Shown: one piece after another, positions 34,982 to 43,378 of the stretch
Layout: each line of letters starts with the position of its first letter
Numbering within the stretch: position 1 is the stretch's first letter
Source: Actinomycetota bacterium
GTDB taxonomy: Bacteria > Actinomycetota > Thermoleophilia > Solirubrobacterales > Solirubrobacteraceae
Length of the DNA stretch: 64,000 bases
Reading direction: 5' to 3'
Assembly: GCA_005888335.1 (NCBI GenBank)
Contig: VAWY01000123.1
Coordinates: 13,029-77,028, forward strand
Translations under genes and position numbers: made by a program
The notes under the pieces: generated by a model
What the model saw: the letters and a program-made list of their open reading frames with translations, nothing else
Told to the model about the DNA's origin: nothing
The model's database searches: none

Positions 34982-36977
34982 GCTCCGGGCGACCTACCGG
35001 CTGCAGCTCGGGCCTGGCCTGACCTTCGCCGACGTCCGGAGCCTGGTCCCCTACCTGGACCGGCTCGGCATCAGCCACGTCTACCTGTCGCCGGCGCTGC
35101 AGGCGCGCTCAGGCTCGACGCACGGGTACGACGTCGTCGATCCCACGACGGTCTCGCGCGAGCTCGGTGGCGAGGAGGAGCTGCGCGCGCTCGGCGACAG
35201 CGTCGGGATCGTGCTCGACATCGTCCCCAACCACATGGGCACGGGCGACGAGAACCGCTGGTGGCCCGACCCCGAGATCTTCGACATCAATCCGCAGACC
35301 GGCTTCTACCGGCGCTTCTTCGACATCGACGACATGGCGGCGGTGCGCATGGAGCGCGAGGAGGTCTTCGAGCTCGTCCACGGCAAGGTGCTCGAGCTGC
35401 TTCGCGACGGCGTGCTCGACGGGCTGCGCGTCGACCACCCGGACGGCCTCGCCGATCCCGCCGGCTACCTGCGCCGGCTGCGCGCCGCCGGCGCGACGGA
35501 GGTCTGGGTCGAGAAGATCCTGCAGCCCGGCGAGCGGCTGCGCGACTGGCCGGTTGCCGGAACCGTCGGCTACGAGTTCCTCAACGACGTCGCCGCGCTG
35601 TACGTCGACACGGCCGGCGAGGAGGCGCTGACCGCGCTGTGGGTCGAGCTGACCGGCGACTCGCGGTCGTTCGCCGAGGTCGCGTACGAGGCCCAGCTCG
35701 AGCAGGCGACGACGACGTTCGCGCGGGAGCTCGAGTGGCTGCGCTCGCTGGCGGATCTCCCCGGCGTCGCCGAGACGCTGGCGGCGCTGCCCGTCTACCG
35801 CACGTACGTCGAGCCGTGGAGCGGGCTCGTCGACGAGGCCGACCGGGCGGTGGTGGACGCCGCGCGGCCGCCCGAGGAGCTGCGCCGGGCGCTGTTGCTC
35901 GAATCAGATCCGTCGACCCTGCCCACCCGCGACGAGTTCGTCACGCGCTTCCAGCAGACCTCGCCGCCCGTGACCGCCAAGGGGGTCGAGGACACCGCGT
36001 TCTACCGCTACAACCGCCTGCTCGCGCTCAACGAGGTCGGCGGCGACCCCGCGCTCTTCGGCATCTCGGTGGACGAGCTGCACGCGGGCAACGCCGAGCG
36101 CGCGCGCCGCTTCCCGCGCGGGCTGCTCGCGCTCTCGACGCACGACACCAAGCGCTCGGCCGATGTCCGCGCGCGCATCGGCGCGCTGTCCGGGATGGCG
36201 GCCGAGTGGCGCGAGCGCGTGCTGCGCTGGCGCACGCTCAACGAGCCGCTGCGTGACGAGGCGCCCGACGCGGGCGAGGAGTACCTGCTCTACCAGACGC
36301 TCGTCGGCGCCTGGCCGATCTCGCGCGACCGCCTCGAGCGCTACGTCGAGAAGGCCCTGCGCGAGGCCAAGCGCACCACGAGCTGGGTCGAGCAGAACCA
36401 CGCCTACGAGGAGCGCGTCAAGGCCTTCGCCGCCGCCCTGCTCGACCACGGCCCGTTCCTCGACGACTTCCTGCCCTTCGCCGAGCGGGTGGCGGTGGAG
36501 GGCGAGCGCCAGGCGCTCGGCCAGGTGCTGCTCCTGCTCACCGCGCCCGGCGTGCCGACGATCTACCAGGGCGACGAGCTGATCGCGCTCTCGCTCGTCG
36601 ATCCCGACAACCGCCGCCCCGTGGACTGGTCCGCGCGTCAGGAGGCCCTCGAGCGGCTGTGGGGCGGGGCGCCGCCCGACCGCGCGACGCGCAAGCTGTT
36701 CGTGATCTGGCGGGCGCTCGCGCTGCGCGCGCGCCGCCCCGATGCGTTCGCCGGCTCGTACGAGCCCGTCGAGGCAGGGCCCGGTGTCTGCGCCTACGTC
36801 CGCGGCGGCGAGGTCCTGGCGGTGGCGCCGGTGCGCGGCTGGGAGCGCGCGATGCTGCGCGGGCCGGGCGGCATGTGGCGCGACGTCCTCACCGGCGAGC
36901 AGCGCCCGCTCGAGGACGACGTCGCGGTCGCCGACCTCGTGCAGCCTCACGGCGTGGGGCTGCACGAGCGCGTCTAG
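34971..36977 (+). CDS. treY: Malto-oligosyltrehalose synthase TreY
   Basis: 668 residues from a TTG at 34971 inside the treX end. The start gives MPNELRATYRLQLGPGLTFADV, matching the conserved TreY opening. Landmarks: SHVYLSPALQARSGSTHGYDVVDP, VLDIVPNHM, nucleophile Asp in GLRVDHPDGL, Glu in VWVEKIL and TAKGVEDTAFYRYNRLL. It isomerises the reducing-end alpha-1,4 bond to the alpha,alpha-1,1 bond of maltooligosyl trehalose. TreZ, TreX and TreY form one overlapping operon. Confidence 0.96.
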
Positions 36978-36981
36978 GCCG

Positions 36982-37713
36982 ATGCTGCTGCCCTTCGGCG
37001 CCGCCACGTTCGCGCTGACGGTCGTGCAGGCGGCCTGCGTCGCCTTCCCCAAGCGCGCGCCGCCGCCCTGGCTTGCCCGCCTGCGCGGCCGCGCCTGGGC
37101 CCTGGTCGCCCCGGCGTCGATCGTCGTGGTCATCGGGGCCATCGCCGCCGCGCGCGAGGTCGCCGACGGCCTGAGCTGGCTGGCGCTGGTGGGGGTCCCG
37201 CCGCTGGCCGCGATCGCGCTGGGTCGCGCGGCGCCCCTGGCCGCGGGGCTGCTGGCCGTCGCGTGGGCCGCGAAGGGCACGCTGTCCGGCGACATCGCGG
37301 CCGTCGCCCTGACCGCGCTGTCGTGCGTGACGCTCGGCTGGCTGCTGGCCGCGGTCACCCCGCCGCCGGCGCTCAAGGCGGGCATCGTGGTGATGGCGGC
37401 GATCGACGCGTACCTCGTCTTCACCGACCTGCTCCAGGGGCCCAACGCGACGCTCATCGCCGCGGCGCCGCCCGCCGGGCTGCCGCAGCTGCAGTTCGCC
37501 GGCCTGGGCGGCGCGTCGCTTGGCTACGGCGACCTCTTCGTCGCGGGCGTCTTCGGCGCCGTGCTGGCGGCCGAGCGCCGCCGGCAGCTCCCCGCCGCGG
37601 CGCTCGTCCTCGTGCTCGCCACGCTCTTCGACCTGCTCTTCTGGGTGGTCCACGAGCTGCCCGCCACCGTCCCGGTCGCCGTGGCGTTGCTCCTTTGCGA
37701 GGTCCGCCGGTAG
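36982..37713 (+). CDS. Polytopic membrane protein with presenilin/SPP-like GxGD signature
   Basis: 243 residues with about eight to nine hydrophobic helices and almost no soluble part. Three features match A22 intramembrane aspartyl proteases (presenilin, signal peptide peptidase, archaeal PSH) in the correct order: an Asp inside a helix (Asp142 in AAIDAYLVF), LGYGDLF in the next helix (GYGD at 181-184, equivalent to GxGD), and a LPATVP (226-231) in the last helix where these enzymes have PAL. It starts 4 bp after treY stop and is followed 14 bp later by the GT4 gene, so it is part of the trehalose operon. Proteolytic activity is inferred only from these motifs. Confidence 0.6.
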   Translation: MLLPFGAATFALTVVQAACVAFPKRAPPPWLARLRGRAWALVAPASIVVVIGAIAAAREVADGLSWLALVGVPPLAAIALGRAAPLAAGLLAVAWAAKGTLSGDIAAVALTALSCVTLGWLLAAVTPPPALKAGIVVMAAIDAYLVFTDLLQGPNATLIAAAPPAGLPQLQFAGLGGASLGYGDLFVAGVFGAVLAAERRRQLPAAALVLVLATLFDLLFWVVHELPATVPVAVALLLCEVRR

Positions 37714-37727
37714 GGTCCCGCCCCGCC

Positions 37728-38924
37728 GTGCGTGTGCTGATCCTGTCCTGGGAGTACCCGCCGATCGTCGAGGGCGGGCTGGCGCGCCACGTGCGCAAGC
37801 TCTCGGAGGGGCTCGTGCGCGAGGGCGTCGAGGTGCACGTGCTCACGCGCGGCGGCGTGCGGACCGCGGCGGGGGAGGAGCGCCACGGCGTGCACGTCCA
37901 CCGCGTCGCCGAGCCGGCCTACCCGAAGGACCTCGACCGCTTCGTCGCCTGGGTGGGGGAGATGAACGAGCACATGCGGGCCGCCGGCCGCGCGCTCGTC
38001 GCCGACCTCGAGCCCGACCTGGTCCATGGTCACGACTGGCTCGTCGGGCGGGCGGCGACCGCGCTCGCCCGCCGCGCCGGCGCGCCGCTGCTCGTCACGG
38101 TCCACGCCACCGAGCACGGCCGCCACCAGGGGTGGGTCGACAAGCCGCCGCAGTCCACGATCCACGCGCTCGAGCGCGCCTTCGCGCGTCGCGCCGACCG
38201 CGTGATCGTCTGCTCGCACTACATGCGCGAGCACGTCACCGACGTCTTCGGGCTGCCCGACGCCCGGGTCACCGTCATCCCCAACGGCATCGACCCGACC
38301 GACCTGCAGCCGGTCGCGGACCTCGCCGCGCTGCGCGCCGAGTTCGCCGAACCCGCCGAGAAGCTCGTGCTGCTCTGCGGCCGGCTCGTCTACGAGAAGG
38401 GCTTCCAGCTCGCGCTCGACGCGCTGGGCGGCCGGGACGGGGTCGTCCGCCGCGTGGGCGGCGTGCGCTTCCTGGTCGCGGGCTCGGGGCCGCACGAGGC
38501 CGCGCTGCGCGAGCAGGCGCGGCGCCTCGACCTCGACGGCCGCGGCACCTTCCTGGGCTGGATCGGCGACGACGTGCTGCACTCGCTCTACCGGATCGCC
38601 GACCTGTGCGTGGTCCCCTCGCTCTACGAGCCGTTCGGGCTCGTCGCGCTCGAGGCGATGGCGAGCGGCTGCCCGTGCATCGTGGCCGACACCGGCGGGC
38701 TGCGCGAGGTCGTCCCCCGCGAGGCGGGCCTGCGCTTCCGGGCGCGCGACCCGCGCGCGCTGGCGCGCATGGTCGAGCGCGTGCTCACCGACGACGGCCT
38801 GCGCGACCGGCTCGTCACCGAGGCCTCCGAGCACGTGCTGCGCTTCGACTGGGGCGACGTCGCGCGGCGGACGATCGAGGTCTACGGCGCCCTGCGCCGG
38901 ACGAGCCGCGCCGGCGCAGCCTGA
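37728..38924 (+). CDS. GT4 glycosyltransferase, glycogen-synthase/GlgM-like
   Basis: 398 residues from GTG 37728. N-terminal Rossmann domain RVLILSWEYPPIVEGGLARH with the Gly-Gly loop, acceptor-side DLVHGHDWLVGRAATAL, NGIDP linker, then the GT-B C-terminal domain with VLLCGRLVYEKGF and the donor motif EPFGLVALEAMASGCP (two Glu seven residues apart). This pattern is shared with actinobacterial GlgA/GlgM, which makes maltose 1-phosphate or glucan from ADP-glucose. Its place behind treZXY supports a glucan role, but other sugar transfers remain possible. Confidence 0.85.
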   Translation: MRVLILSWEYPPIVEGGLARHVRKLSEGLVREGVEVHVLTRGGVRTAAGEERHGVHVHRVAEPAYPKDLDRFVAWVGEMNEHMRAAGRALVADLEPDLVHGHDWLVGRAATALARRAGAPLLVTVHATEHGRHQGWVDKPPQSTIHALERAFARRADRVIVCSHYMREHVTDVFGLPDARVTVIPNGIDPTDLQPVADLAALRAEFAEPAEKLVLLCGRLVYEKGFQLALDALGGRDGVVRRVGGVRFLVAGSGPHEAALREQARRLDLDGRGTFLGWIGDDVLHSLYRIADLCVVPSLYEPFGLVALEAMASGCPCIVADTGGLREVVPREAGLRFRARDPRALARMVERVLTDDGLRDRLVTEASEHVLRFDWGDVARRTIEVYGALRRTSRAGAA

Positions 38925-39013
38925 GGATCACGACCTCCGGCGGGCGCGCGAAGCGGACGGGGTGCGCGCTCGTCCCGACGCCGCTGGTCACGCCGCGACG
39001 GCGGCCGGCCTGA
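38915..39013 (-). pseudogene. Possible C-terminal remnant of a metallophosphoesterase
   Basis: Read on the minus strand, this short gap translates to RGVTSGVGTSAHPVRF then ARPPEVVILRL. It closely resembles the conserved last strand of YkuE-type calcineurin-like phosphoesterases (GxGTS-xPvRf-PPEvvlltL). No start, no metal-binding motifs and no upstream domain exist; the adjacent small gene (39016-39303) occupies the space. It is either a gene relic or a chance resemblance. It also overlaps the end of the GT4 gene on the other strand. Confidence 0.35.
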
Positions 39014-39015
39014 CG

Positions 39016-39303
39016 TCAGCCGGCGGCGGGCTGATCGCTCGGCGCGCGGTGCTCCCAGTGGCGGGCGATGTGGGGGTGCTCGAGGATGACCAGGTGGTCG
39101 TCGGCGCCGGCGGCGGCGACCGCGTCCCAGACGCGCTGGAGCGCGTCGTCCTGCCCGTTGCACTGGAGGATGACCTCGAAGGCGCCGCCCTCGTCCGGCT
39201 CCGTCGCGGCCGCGCCGCCCAGGGCGGCGAGCAGATCCTGCCGCGCGCGCAGTCCGCGCGGCGTGCGATCCAGCATTTGAAGGGCGATCCGATGCTCGCT
39301 CAT
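39016..39303 (-). CDS. Small conserved-looking hypothetical protein (95 aa)
   Basis: The ATG at 39303 gives MSEHRIALQMLDRTPRGLR, then a Gly/Ala-rich segment and strands/helices (AFEVILQCNGQDDALQRVWDAVAAAGADDHLVILEHPHIARHW). Codon use matches neighbouring genes. It reads as a small alpha/beta fold with no transmembrane segment. I do not recognise the family. It stands alone downstream of the SnoaL-like gene on the minus strand, 40 bp away. Confidence 0.55.
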   Translation of the reverse strand: MSEHRIALQMLDRTPRGLRARQDLLAALGGAAATEPDEGGAFEVILQCNGQDDALQRVWDAVAAAGADDHLVILEHPHIARHWEHRAPSDQPAAG

Positions 39304-39343
39304 GCCGGGTTTGTGCCCCGCCCGCGAGCGGAGCACGCAAGGA

Positions 39344-39739
39344 TCATGCCACGGCGACGGCCGACGCCGCGGCCCGGAGCGCCTCGGCCCGGGTGTCGTA
39401 GGCCGCGGTCGAGCGCAGGCGGCCACCCACGAAGGCATGGACCCAGGCCAGCTGGGACTCGGTCAGGTGCCCGTCGCGGACGACGCGCAGGGCGCCGCTC
39501 GCGACCACGGCGTCGCCGTGGCGCTCGAGCCGGTACAGGGTCGCCTCGCGGCGCTCGCCGCGCGCCGCGACGTCCGCCCAGAAGGCGCGCAGCTCGTCGG
39601 CGCCGCGCAGCACGCGGCCCTCGGCGTGGGGCGCCCACTCGGCGTCGTCGTCGACGTGGGCGAGCAGCGCCTCGACGCCGCCGCCGGCCCAGGCGCGCCA
39701 GAGCTCGCGCACCTGCGCGACGGGGTCGAGCGACTCCAT
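39344..39739 (-). CDS. SnoaL-like NTF2-fold protein
   Basis: From the ATG at 39739, 131 residues: a helical start (DPVAQVRELWRAWAGGGVEALLAHVDDDAEWAP), then VLRGADELRAFWADVAARG and beta strands (ATLYRLERHGDAVVASGALRV). This is the SnoaL/NTF2-like cone fold, often used for small-ligand binding or isomerisation. Catalytic residues are not conserved enough to give a function. The longer frame from 39793 has no better start. Confidence 0.7.
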   Translation of the reverse strand: MESLDPVAQVRELWRAWAGGGVEALLAHVDDDAEWAPHAEGRVLRGADELRAFWADVAARGERREATLYRLERHGDAVVASGALRVVRDGHLTESQLAWVHAFVGGRLRSTAAYDTRAEALRAAASAVAVA

Positions 39740-39823
39740 GGCGACGACCGTACAGATGCCGGCGGCGGCCATGGCACTCTTTCGGCGCGACACCGGCGGG
39801 GCGCGCCGCGTCTTCCGTGGTCG

Positions 39824-40012
39824 TCAGCCCTGACTGGGGCCCTGCCCGCGGCGCCCGCCGCGGTACTCCTGGTTGGCGCGCCGCTCGCCGAGCGCCTGGG
39901 CGACCGCGAAGATGATCAGCCCGGTGACGACCGCGGGGAAGAGCACGAAGAACACGGCGGCGAGGGCGAGCGAGTCGCCGAGGGCGCTGGCCACGAGCAT
40001 GCCCGGCAGCAT
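39824..40012 (-). CDS. Small membrane protein (62 aa)
   Basis: About 62 residues with two hydrophobic stretches (LVASALGDSLALAAVFFVLFPAV and VTGLIIFAVAQAL) and a polar, basic tail (ERRANQEYRGGRRGQG). An internal ATG a few codons in (MLVASALG) may be the real start. Unknown family; probably an inner-membrane peptide. It lies between pcm and the SnoaL-like gene on the same strand. Confidence 0.5.
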   Translation of the reverse strand: MLPGMLVASALGDSLALAAVFFVLFPAVVTGLIIFAVAQALGERRANQEYRGGRRGQGPSQG

Positions 40013-40026
40013 AAAGGCCGACCCCG

Positions 40027-40644
40027 TTACGACGGCAGCTCCCGGACCAGCGGCACGAAGCGCACGGAGCCGTGGTCGGAGCGCTCGAAGCGATCGCCCT
40101 CGCGGTGCAGGACGACGAGACGCTCGTCGCGGTCGCGCAGCGGCGCCACCAGCCGGCCGCCGTCGGCGAGCTGGTCGAGGAGCGGCTGGGGGACCGGGCC
40201 CTCGACGGCCGCCGCCACATTGATGCCGTCGTAGGGCGCTTCCGGCGGCCAGCCGAGCGAGCCGTCGCCGACGACGAGCGAGACGTTGTCGATCCCCGCG
40301 TCGCGCAGCGCGACCGCCGCCGCCTCGGTGAGCTCGGGGTGGCGCTCGATGCTCCAGACGTGCTCGGCGAGCTGGGCGAGCACGGCCGCGTGGTAGCCCG
40401 AGCCGGTCCCGACGTCGAGGACGTGCTCGCCGCCGCGCAGGTCGAGCAGCGCGACCATGTAGGCGACCAGTGACGGCTGGCTGATCGTCTGCCCGGCGCC
40501 GATCGGTAGCGCCCCGTCCTCCCAGGCGCGCCCGCGCAGCGTGGCCGGGACGAAGCGCTCGCGCGGCACGCGCGCGACCGCCTCGACGACGCGGTCGTCG
40601 AGGCCGCGCCGGCGCATTGCGGAGAGCAGCTCCTCGCGGTCCAT
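40027..40644 (-). CDS. pcm: Protein-L-isoaspartate O-methyltransferase
   Basis: 205 residues from ATG 40644. Family landmarks: RVPRERFVP, IGAGQTISQPSLVAYM, motif I VLDVGTGSGYHAAVLAQLA and SIERHPELTEAA for SAM binding. It methylates isoaspartyl residues in damaged proteins, starting their repair. The N-terminal frame upstream to 40893 lies antisense to the phosphatase gene and was excluded. Divergent from the histidine phosphatase gene across 58 bp. Confidence 0.93.
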   Translation of the reverse strand: MDREELLSAMRRRGLDDRVVEAVARVPRERFVPATLRGRAWEDGALPIGAGQTISQPSLVAYMVALLDLRGGEHVLDVGTGSGYHAAVLAQLAEHVWSIERHPELTEAAAVALRDAGIDNVSLVVGDGSLGWPPEAPYDGINVAAAVEGPVPQPLLDQLADGGRLVAPLRDRDERLVVLHREGDRFERSDHGSVRFVPLVRELPS

Positions 40645-40702
40645 GGGGGCCTCGCTACCCGTGATTCTCCGCCAGCGCACGGTCGTAAGGGAAGCTGCGG
40701 GC

Positions 40703-41266
40703 ATGCAACCTGCGCTCTGGCTGGCGCGCCATGGCGAGACCGAGTGGACGCTCGCGCGCCGGCACACCGGCCGCACCGACATCCCGCTCACGGCCGCCGG
40801 GGAGGCGGTCGCCCGCGACGCGCTCGCGCGCAAGCTCGCCGGGGTGACGTTCGACCTCGTGCTCTCCAGTCCGCTGCGCCGGGCGCGCGACACGGCGCGG
40901 CTCGCCGGGTTCGACCCCGAGATCGACGACCGGCTGCGCGAGCTCGACTACGGCGACTACGAGGGCGTGACGACCGCCGACATCCAGCGCGAGCGCCCGG
41001 GCTGGGACCTGTGGACCGACGGCTGCCCGGGTGGCGAGAGCGTCGAGGAGGTCGGCGCGCGCATGGACGCGCTGATCGCCGAGCGGCTGCGCGCGAACGG
41101 CGAGCGCGTGCTGGTCTTCGGCCACGGGCACGCGCTGCGGATCCTTGCCGCCCGCTGGGTCGGCCTGCCGGCGCGGGAGGGCCGCGTGCTGCTGCTGGCG
41201 CCGGCCGCGGTGGGAGTGATGGGCGCCGAGCACGACAGTCCCGCGGTCGAACGCTGGGGCGTGTAG
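40703..41266 (+). CDS. Histidine phosphatase (phosphoglycerate-mutase-like)
   Basis: 187 residues with the catalytic LARHGETEW near residue 10, SSPLRRARDTARLAG, DYGDYEGVTTADIQ and second catalytic His in VLVFGHGHALRILAARW. Members dephosphorylate small phosphates (for example alpha-ribazole phosphate, sugar phosphates); the exact substrate is not clear. Start ATG 40703 with GGGAAG 8 nt upstream. Confidence 0.92.
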   Translation: MQPALWLARHGETEWTLARRHTGRTDIPLTAAGEAVARDALARKLAGVTFDLVLSSPLRRARDTARLAGFDPEIDDRLRELDYGDYEGVTTADIQRERPGWDLWTDGCPGGESVEEVGARMDALIAERLRANGERVLVFGHGHALRILAARWVGLPAREGRVLLLAPAAVGVMGAEHDSPAVERWGV

Positions 41267-41315
41267 CGCCCGTCGCCCCTGGGGAGCACGACGGCAAGCA
41301 ACAGGGAGGGAAGCC

Positions 41316-41678
41316 ATGCTGGCTGTGAGTGTCGTCGGCATCGTCGTGCTGGTGGTCGTCGTGGGGGCGGTGTGCGTGCTGCTGGCCGCGCTGGTGCCGC
41401 GGATGCGCCGCGCACGGGCCGAGCGGCGCCTCGAGGGACGCCGGCGCGAGGTGGCGGGCCGTCATCGCGCGGAGGCCGAGGCACGCCAGGAGCGCGCCGA
41501 GCTCGCCGAGCGCGAGGCGCGCCGGGCCCGCGCCGAGGCGGAGCTTCACGAGCAGGAGGCGCGCCTGCACGAGCGGGGACTCGCCGACGACCGCCTGGGT
41601 GACGATCGCGGGCGCTTCACGCGCGACGGCGACGTCCCGCCGCCAGTCGAGGCCGATCGCGATCGCGAGGTTCGCTGA
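41316..41678 (+). CDS. Membrane-anchored coiled-coil protein
   Basis: 120 residues, strong ribosome site GGGAGGGAAG before ATG. One N-terminal helix (SVVGIVVLVVVVGAVCVLLAALVP), then a long charged helix rich in Arg, Glu and Ala (RRLEGRRREVAGRHRAEAEA and so on to about residue 95) with clear coiled-coil spacing, and a short acidic/Pro tail. No family recognised; a structural or anchoring role is likely. Confidence 0.7.
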   Translation: MLAVSVVGIVVLVVVVGAVCVLLAALVPRMRRARAERRLEGRRREVAGRHRAEAEARQERAELAEREARRARAEAELHEQEARLHERGLADDRLGDDRGRFTRDGDVPPPVEADRDREVR

Positions 41679-41717
41679 CCGTTGCGGCGGGCGGGGGCGG
41701 CGCTGTAGCGTCGCGCC

Positions 41718-42173
41718 GTGGTCCGCCCAGCGTTCGGCTTTCGCGTGTCCTCGCGGCTGGCGGCCGCGCCGGGCGACGTCTGGGCGCGCGTGGCCAGCGT
41801 CGAGGGCGTCAATGCCGAGCTGGCGCCCTGGGTGCGCATGACGCTCCCCGAGGGCGCCGAGCTGCGCGCCGGGCCGCTCGGGCGCTCGTGGGTGCTGCTC
41901 GCGGGCCTGCTGCCGATCGACTACGACGACCTCGTCCTCGAGTCGTTTGCGCCTGGCCGCGGCTTTCGCGAGCGCTCGGCGCTCGGCTCGGCGCCGGTGT
42001 GGTGGCACGACCGGACGCTGCTCGACCTCCCCGGCGGCGGCTGCCGGGTCGTCGACGAGATCGGCTTCACGCCGCGCGTGGACGCGTTCGCCGGGCTGCA
42101 GGCCTTCGTCTACGAGGCGCTGTTTCGCTGGCGCCACCGCCGCTTGCGACGCCACTTCGGCGTCGCCGGGTAG
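41718..42173 (+). CDS. SRPBCC (START-like) ligand-binding protein
   Basis: GTG start, 151 residues. The SRPBCC pattern is visible: FRVSSRLAAAPGDVWARVASVEGVNAELAPW at the start, GPLGRSWVLLAGLLPIDYDDLVLESF, then the long C-terminal helix AFAGLQAFVYEALFRWRHRRL. These proteins bind hydrophobic ligands in a cavity. Ligand unknown. It ends 11 bp before the M20 peptidase gene, so they may be co-transcribed. Confidence 0.78.
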   Translation: MVRPAFGFRVSSRLAAAPGDVWARVASVEGVNAELAPWVRMTLPEGAELRAGPLGRSWVLLAGLLPIDYDDLVLESFAPGRGFRERSALGSAPVWWHDRTLLDLPGGGCRVVDEIGFTPRVDAFAGLQAFVYEALFRWRHRRLRRHFGVAG

Positions 42174-42184
42174 AAGTCCGCGTC

Positions 42185-43321
42185 GTGGGCTGGATCGCCG
42201 CCAGCGCCGAGGAGATCGCCGCCCGCGCCGAGCGCGAGCTCGAGGCGCTGGTCGGCGTGTCGTCGCCGTCGGGCGACGCGCCCGGCGCCGAGGAGGTCTT
42301 CGCGATCGTCCAGGCGCTGCTGCCCGCGCGCGCGGCGGTCGAGCGCGTGCCGTGCTCGAGCCCCGAGCATGCCCCCGACCTCGTCGCCCGGCTCGCCGGC
42401 GAGGGCAGCGGGCGCGTGCTCCTGCTGGGGCACGTCGACACGGTGATCGGCCACGACGAGCACCGACCGCTCGTGCGCGAGCAGGACCGGCTGGTCGGCT
42501 CCGGGTCGGTCGACATGAAGGGCGGCGACGTGCTCGCCGTCGGCGTGCTCAACGCGCTGGCCGCGCGGGCGGGCGATTACGGGGAGGCCGCGCTGCTGCT
42601 CGTCTGCGACGAGGAGTGGCGCACCGCCCCGTTCGCGCACGTCGAGCGCTTCGCGGACGTCGACGCCTGCCTGTGCTTCGAGGCCGGGCAGCTGGCGCCG
42701 GACGGCGCGGAGGCCGTGGTCGTCAGGCGCAAGGCGGCTGGGACGCTGCACGTTCGCGCCACCGGGCTGTCGGCGCATTCGGGCTCGGCGCCCGACCGGG
42801 GCCGCAACGCGCTGCTGGCGCTCGCCGCGGCAGCCCAGGCGGTCGCCGACGCCCACGAGCCCACCGGCCCCGACCGCCTGACCGCCGTGCCGACCGTCCT
42901 CAACTCGGGCGAGGCCTTCAACGTCGTCCCCAGTGGCGGCGAGCTGTTCTGCGACCTGCGCGCCGACCGCCTCGACGCGTTCGACGGCGTCGCGGCCCGC
43001 GTGCCGGGTGAGGTCGGCGGCGCCGAGCTCCACACCGAGCTGATCCGCCTGTGGCCGTCGATGGACGCCCGCGCGGCCACGGCGCCGGTGCTCGAGCGGG
43101 CGGGCGCGCTGCTCGGGCGGCCGATCATCGGCGCCGGGCGCGGCGGGGCCAGCGACGCGGCGCACTTCGCGTCGGCGATTCCCGTGACCGTGGACGGGCT
43201 CGGCCCGCGCGGCGGCGGCGCGCACGCGCCGCACGAGTACGTGCTGCGCGCGTCGCTGCGGGCGCGGGCCGAGGTCGCGCTGGCGCTGGTGGCGGCGGTG
43301 CTGGGCCTCAGCGACGCCTGA
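42185..43321 (+). CDS. M20-family metallopeptidase (glutamate carboxypeptidase/ArgE-like)
   Basis: 378 residues from GTG 42185. Metal and catalytic motifs: LLLGHVDTV (first metal His, Asp), GSGSVDMKGG (bridging Asp), LLVCDEEW (catalytic Glu pair), RATGLSAHSGSAPDRGRNALL (dimerisation domain start) and GGGAHAPHEYV (last metal His). Likely cleaves an N-acyl amino acid or small peptide using two zinc ions. No signal peptide. Confidence 0.92.
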   Translation: MGWIAASAEEIAARAERELEALVGVSSPSGDAPGAEEVFAIVQALLPARAAVERVPCSSPEHAPDLVARLAGEGSGRVLLLGHVDTVIGHDEHRPLVREQDRLVGSGSVDMKGGDVLAVGVLNALAARAGDYGEAALLLVCDEEWRTAPFAHVERFADVDACLCFEAGQLAPDGAEAVVVRRKAAGTLHVRATGLSAHSGSAPDRGRNALLALAAAAQAVADAHEPTGPDRLTAVPTVLNSGEAFNVVPSGGELFCDLRADRLDAFDGVAARVPGEVGGAELHTELIRLWPSMDARAATAPVLERAGALLGRPIIGAGRGGASDAAHFASAIPVTVDGLGPRGGGAHAPHEYVLRASLRARAEVALALVAAVLGLSDA

Positions 43322-43378
43322 CCAGCGTCCTGCTACGGTCGTCGGGCCGCCGTTCCCGCGCCGCGCTTCGACCCCCCG

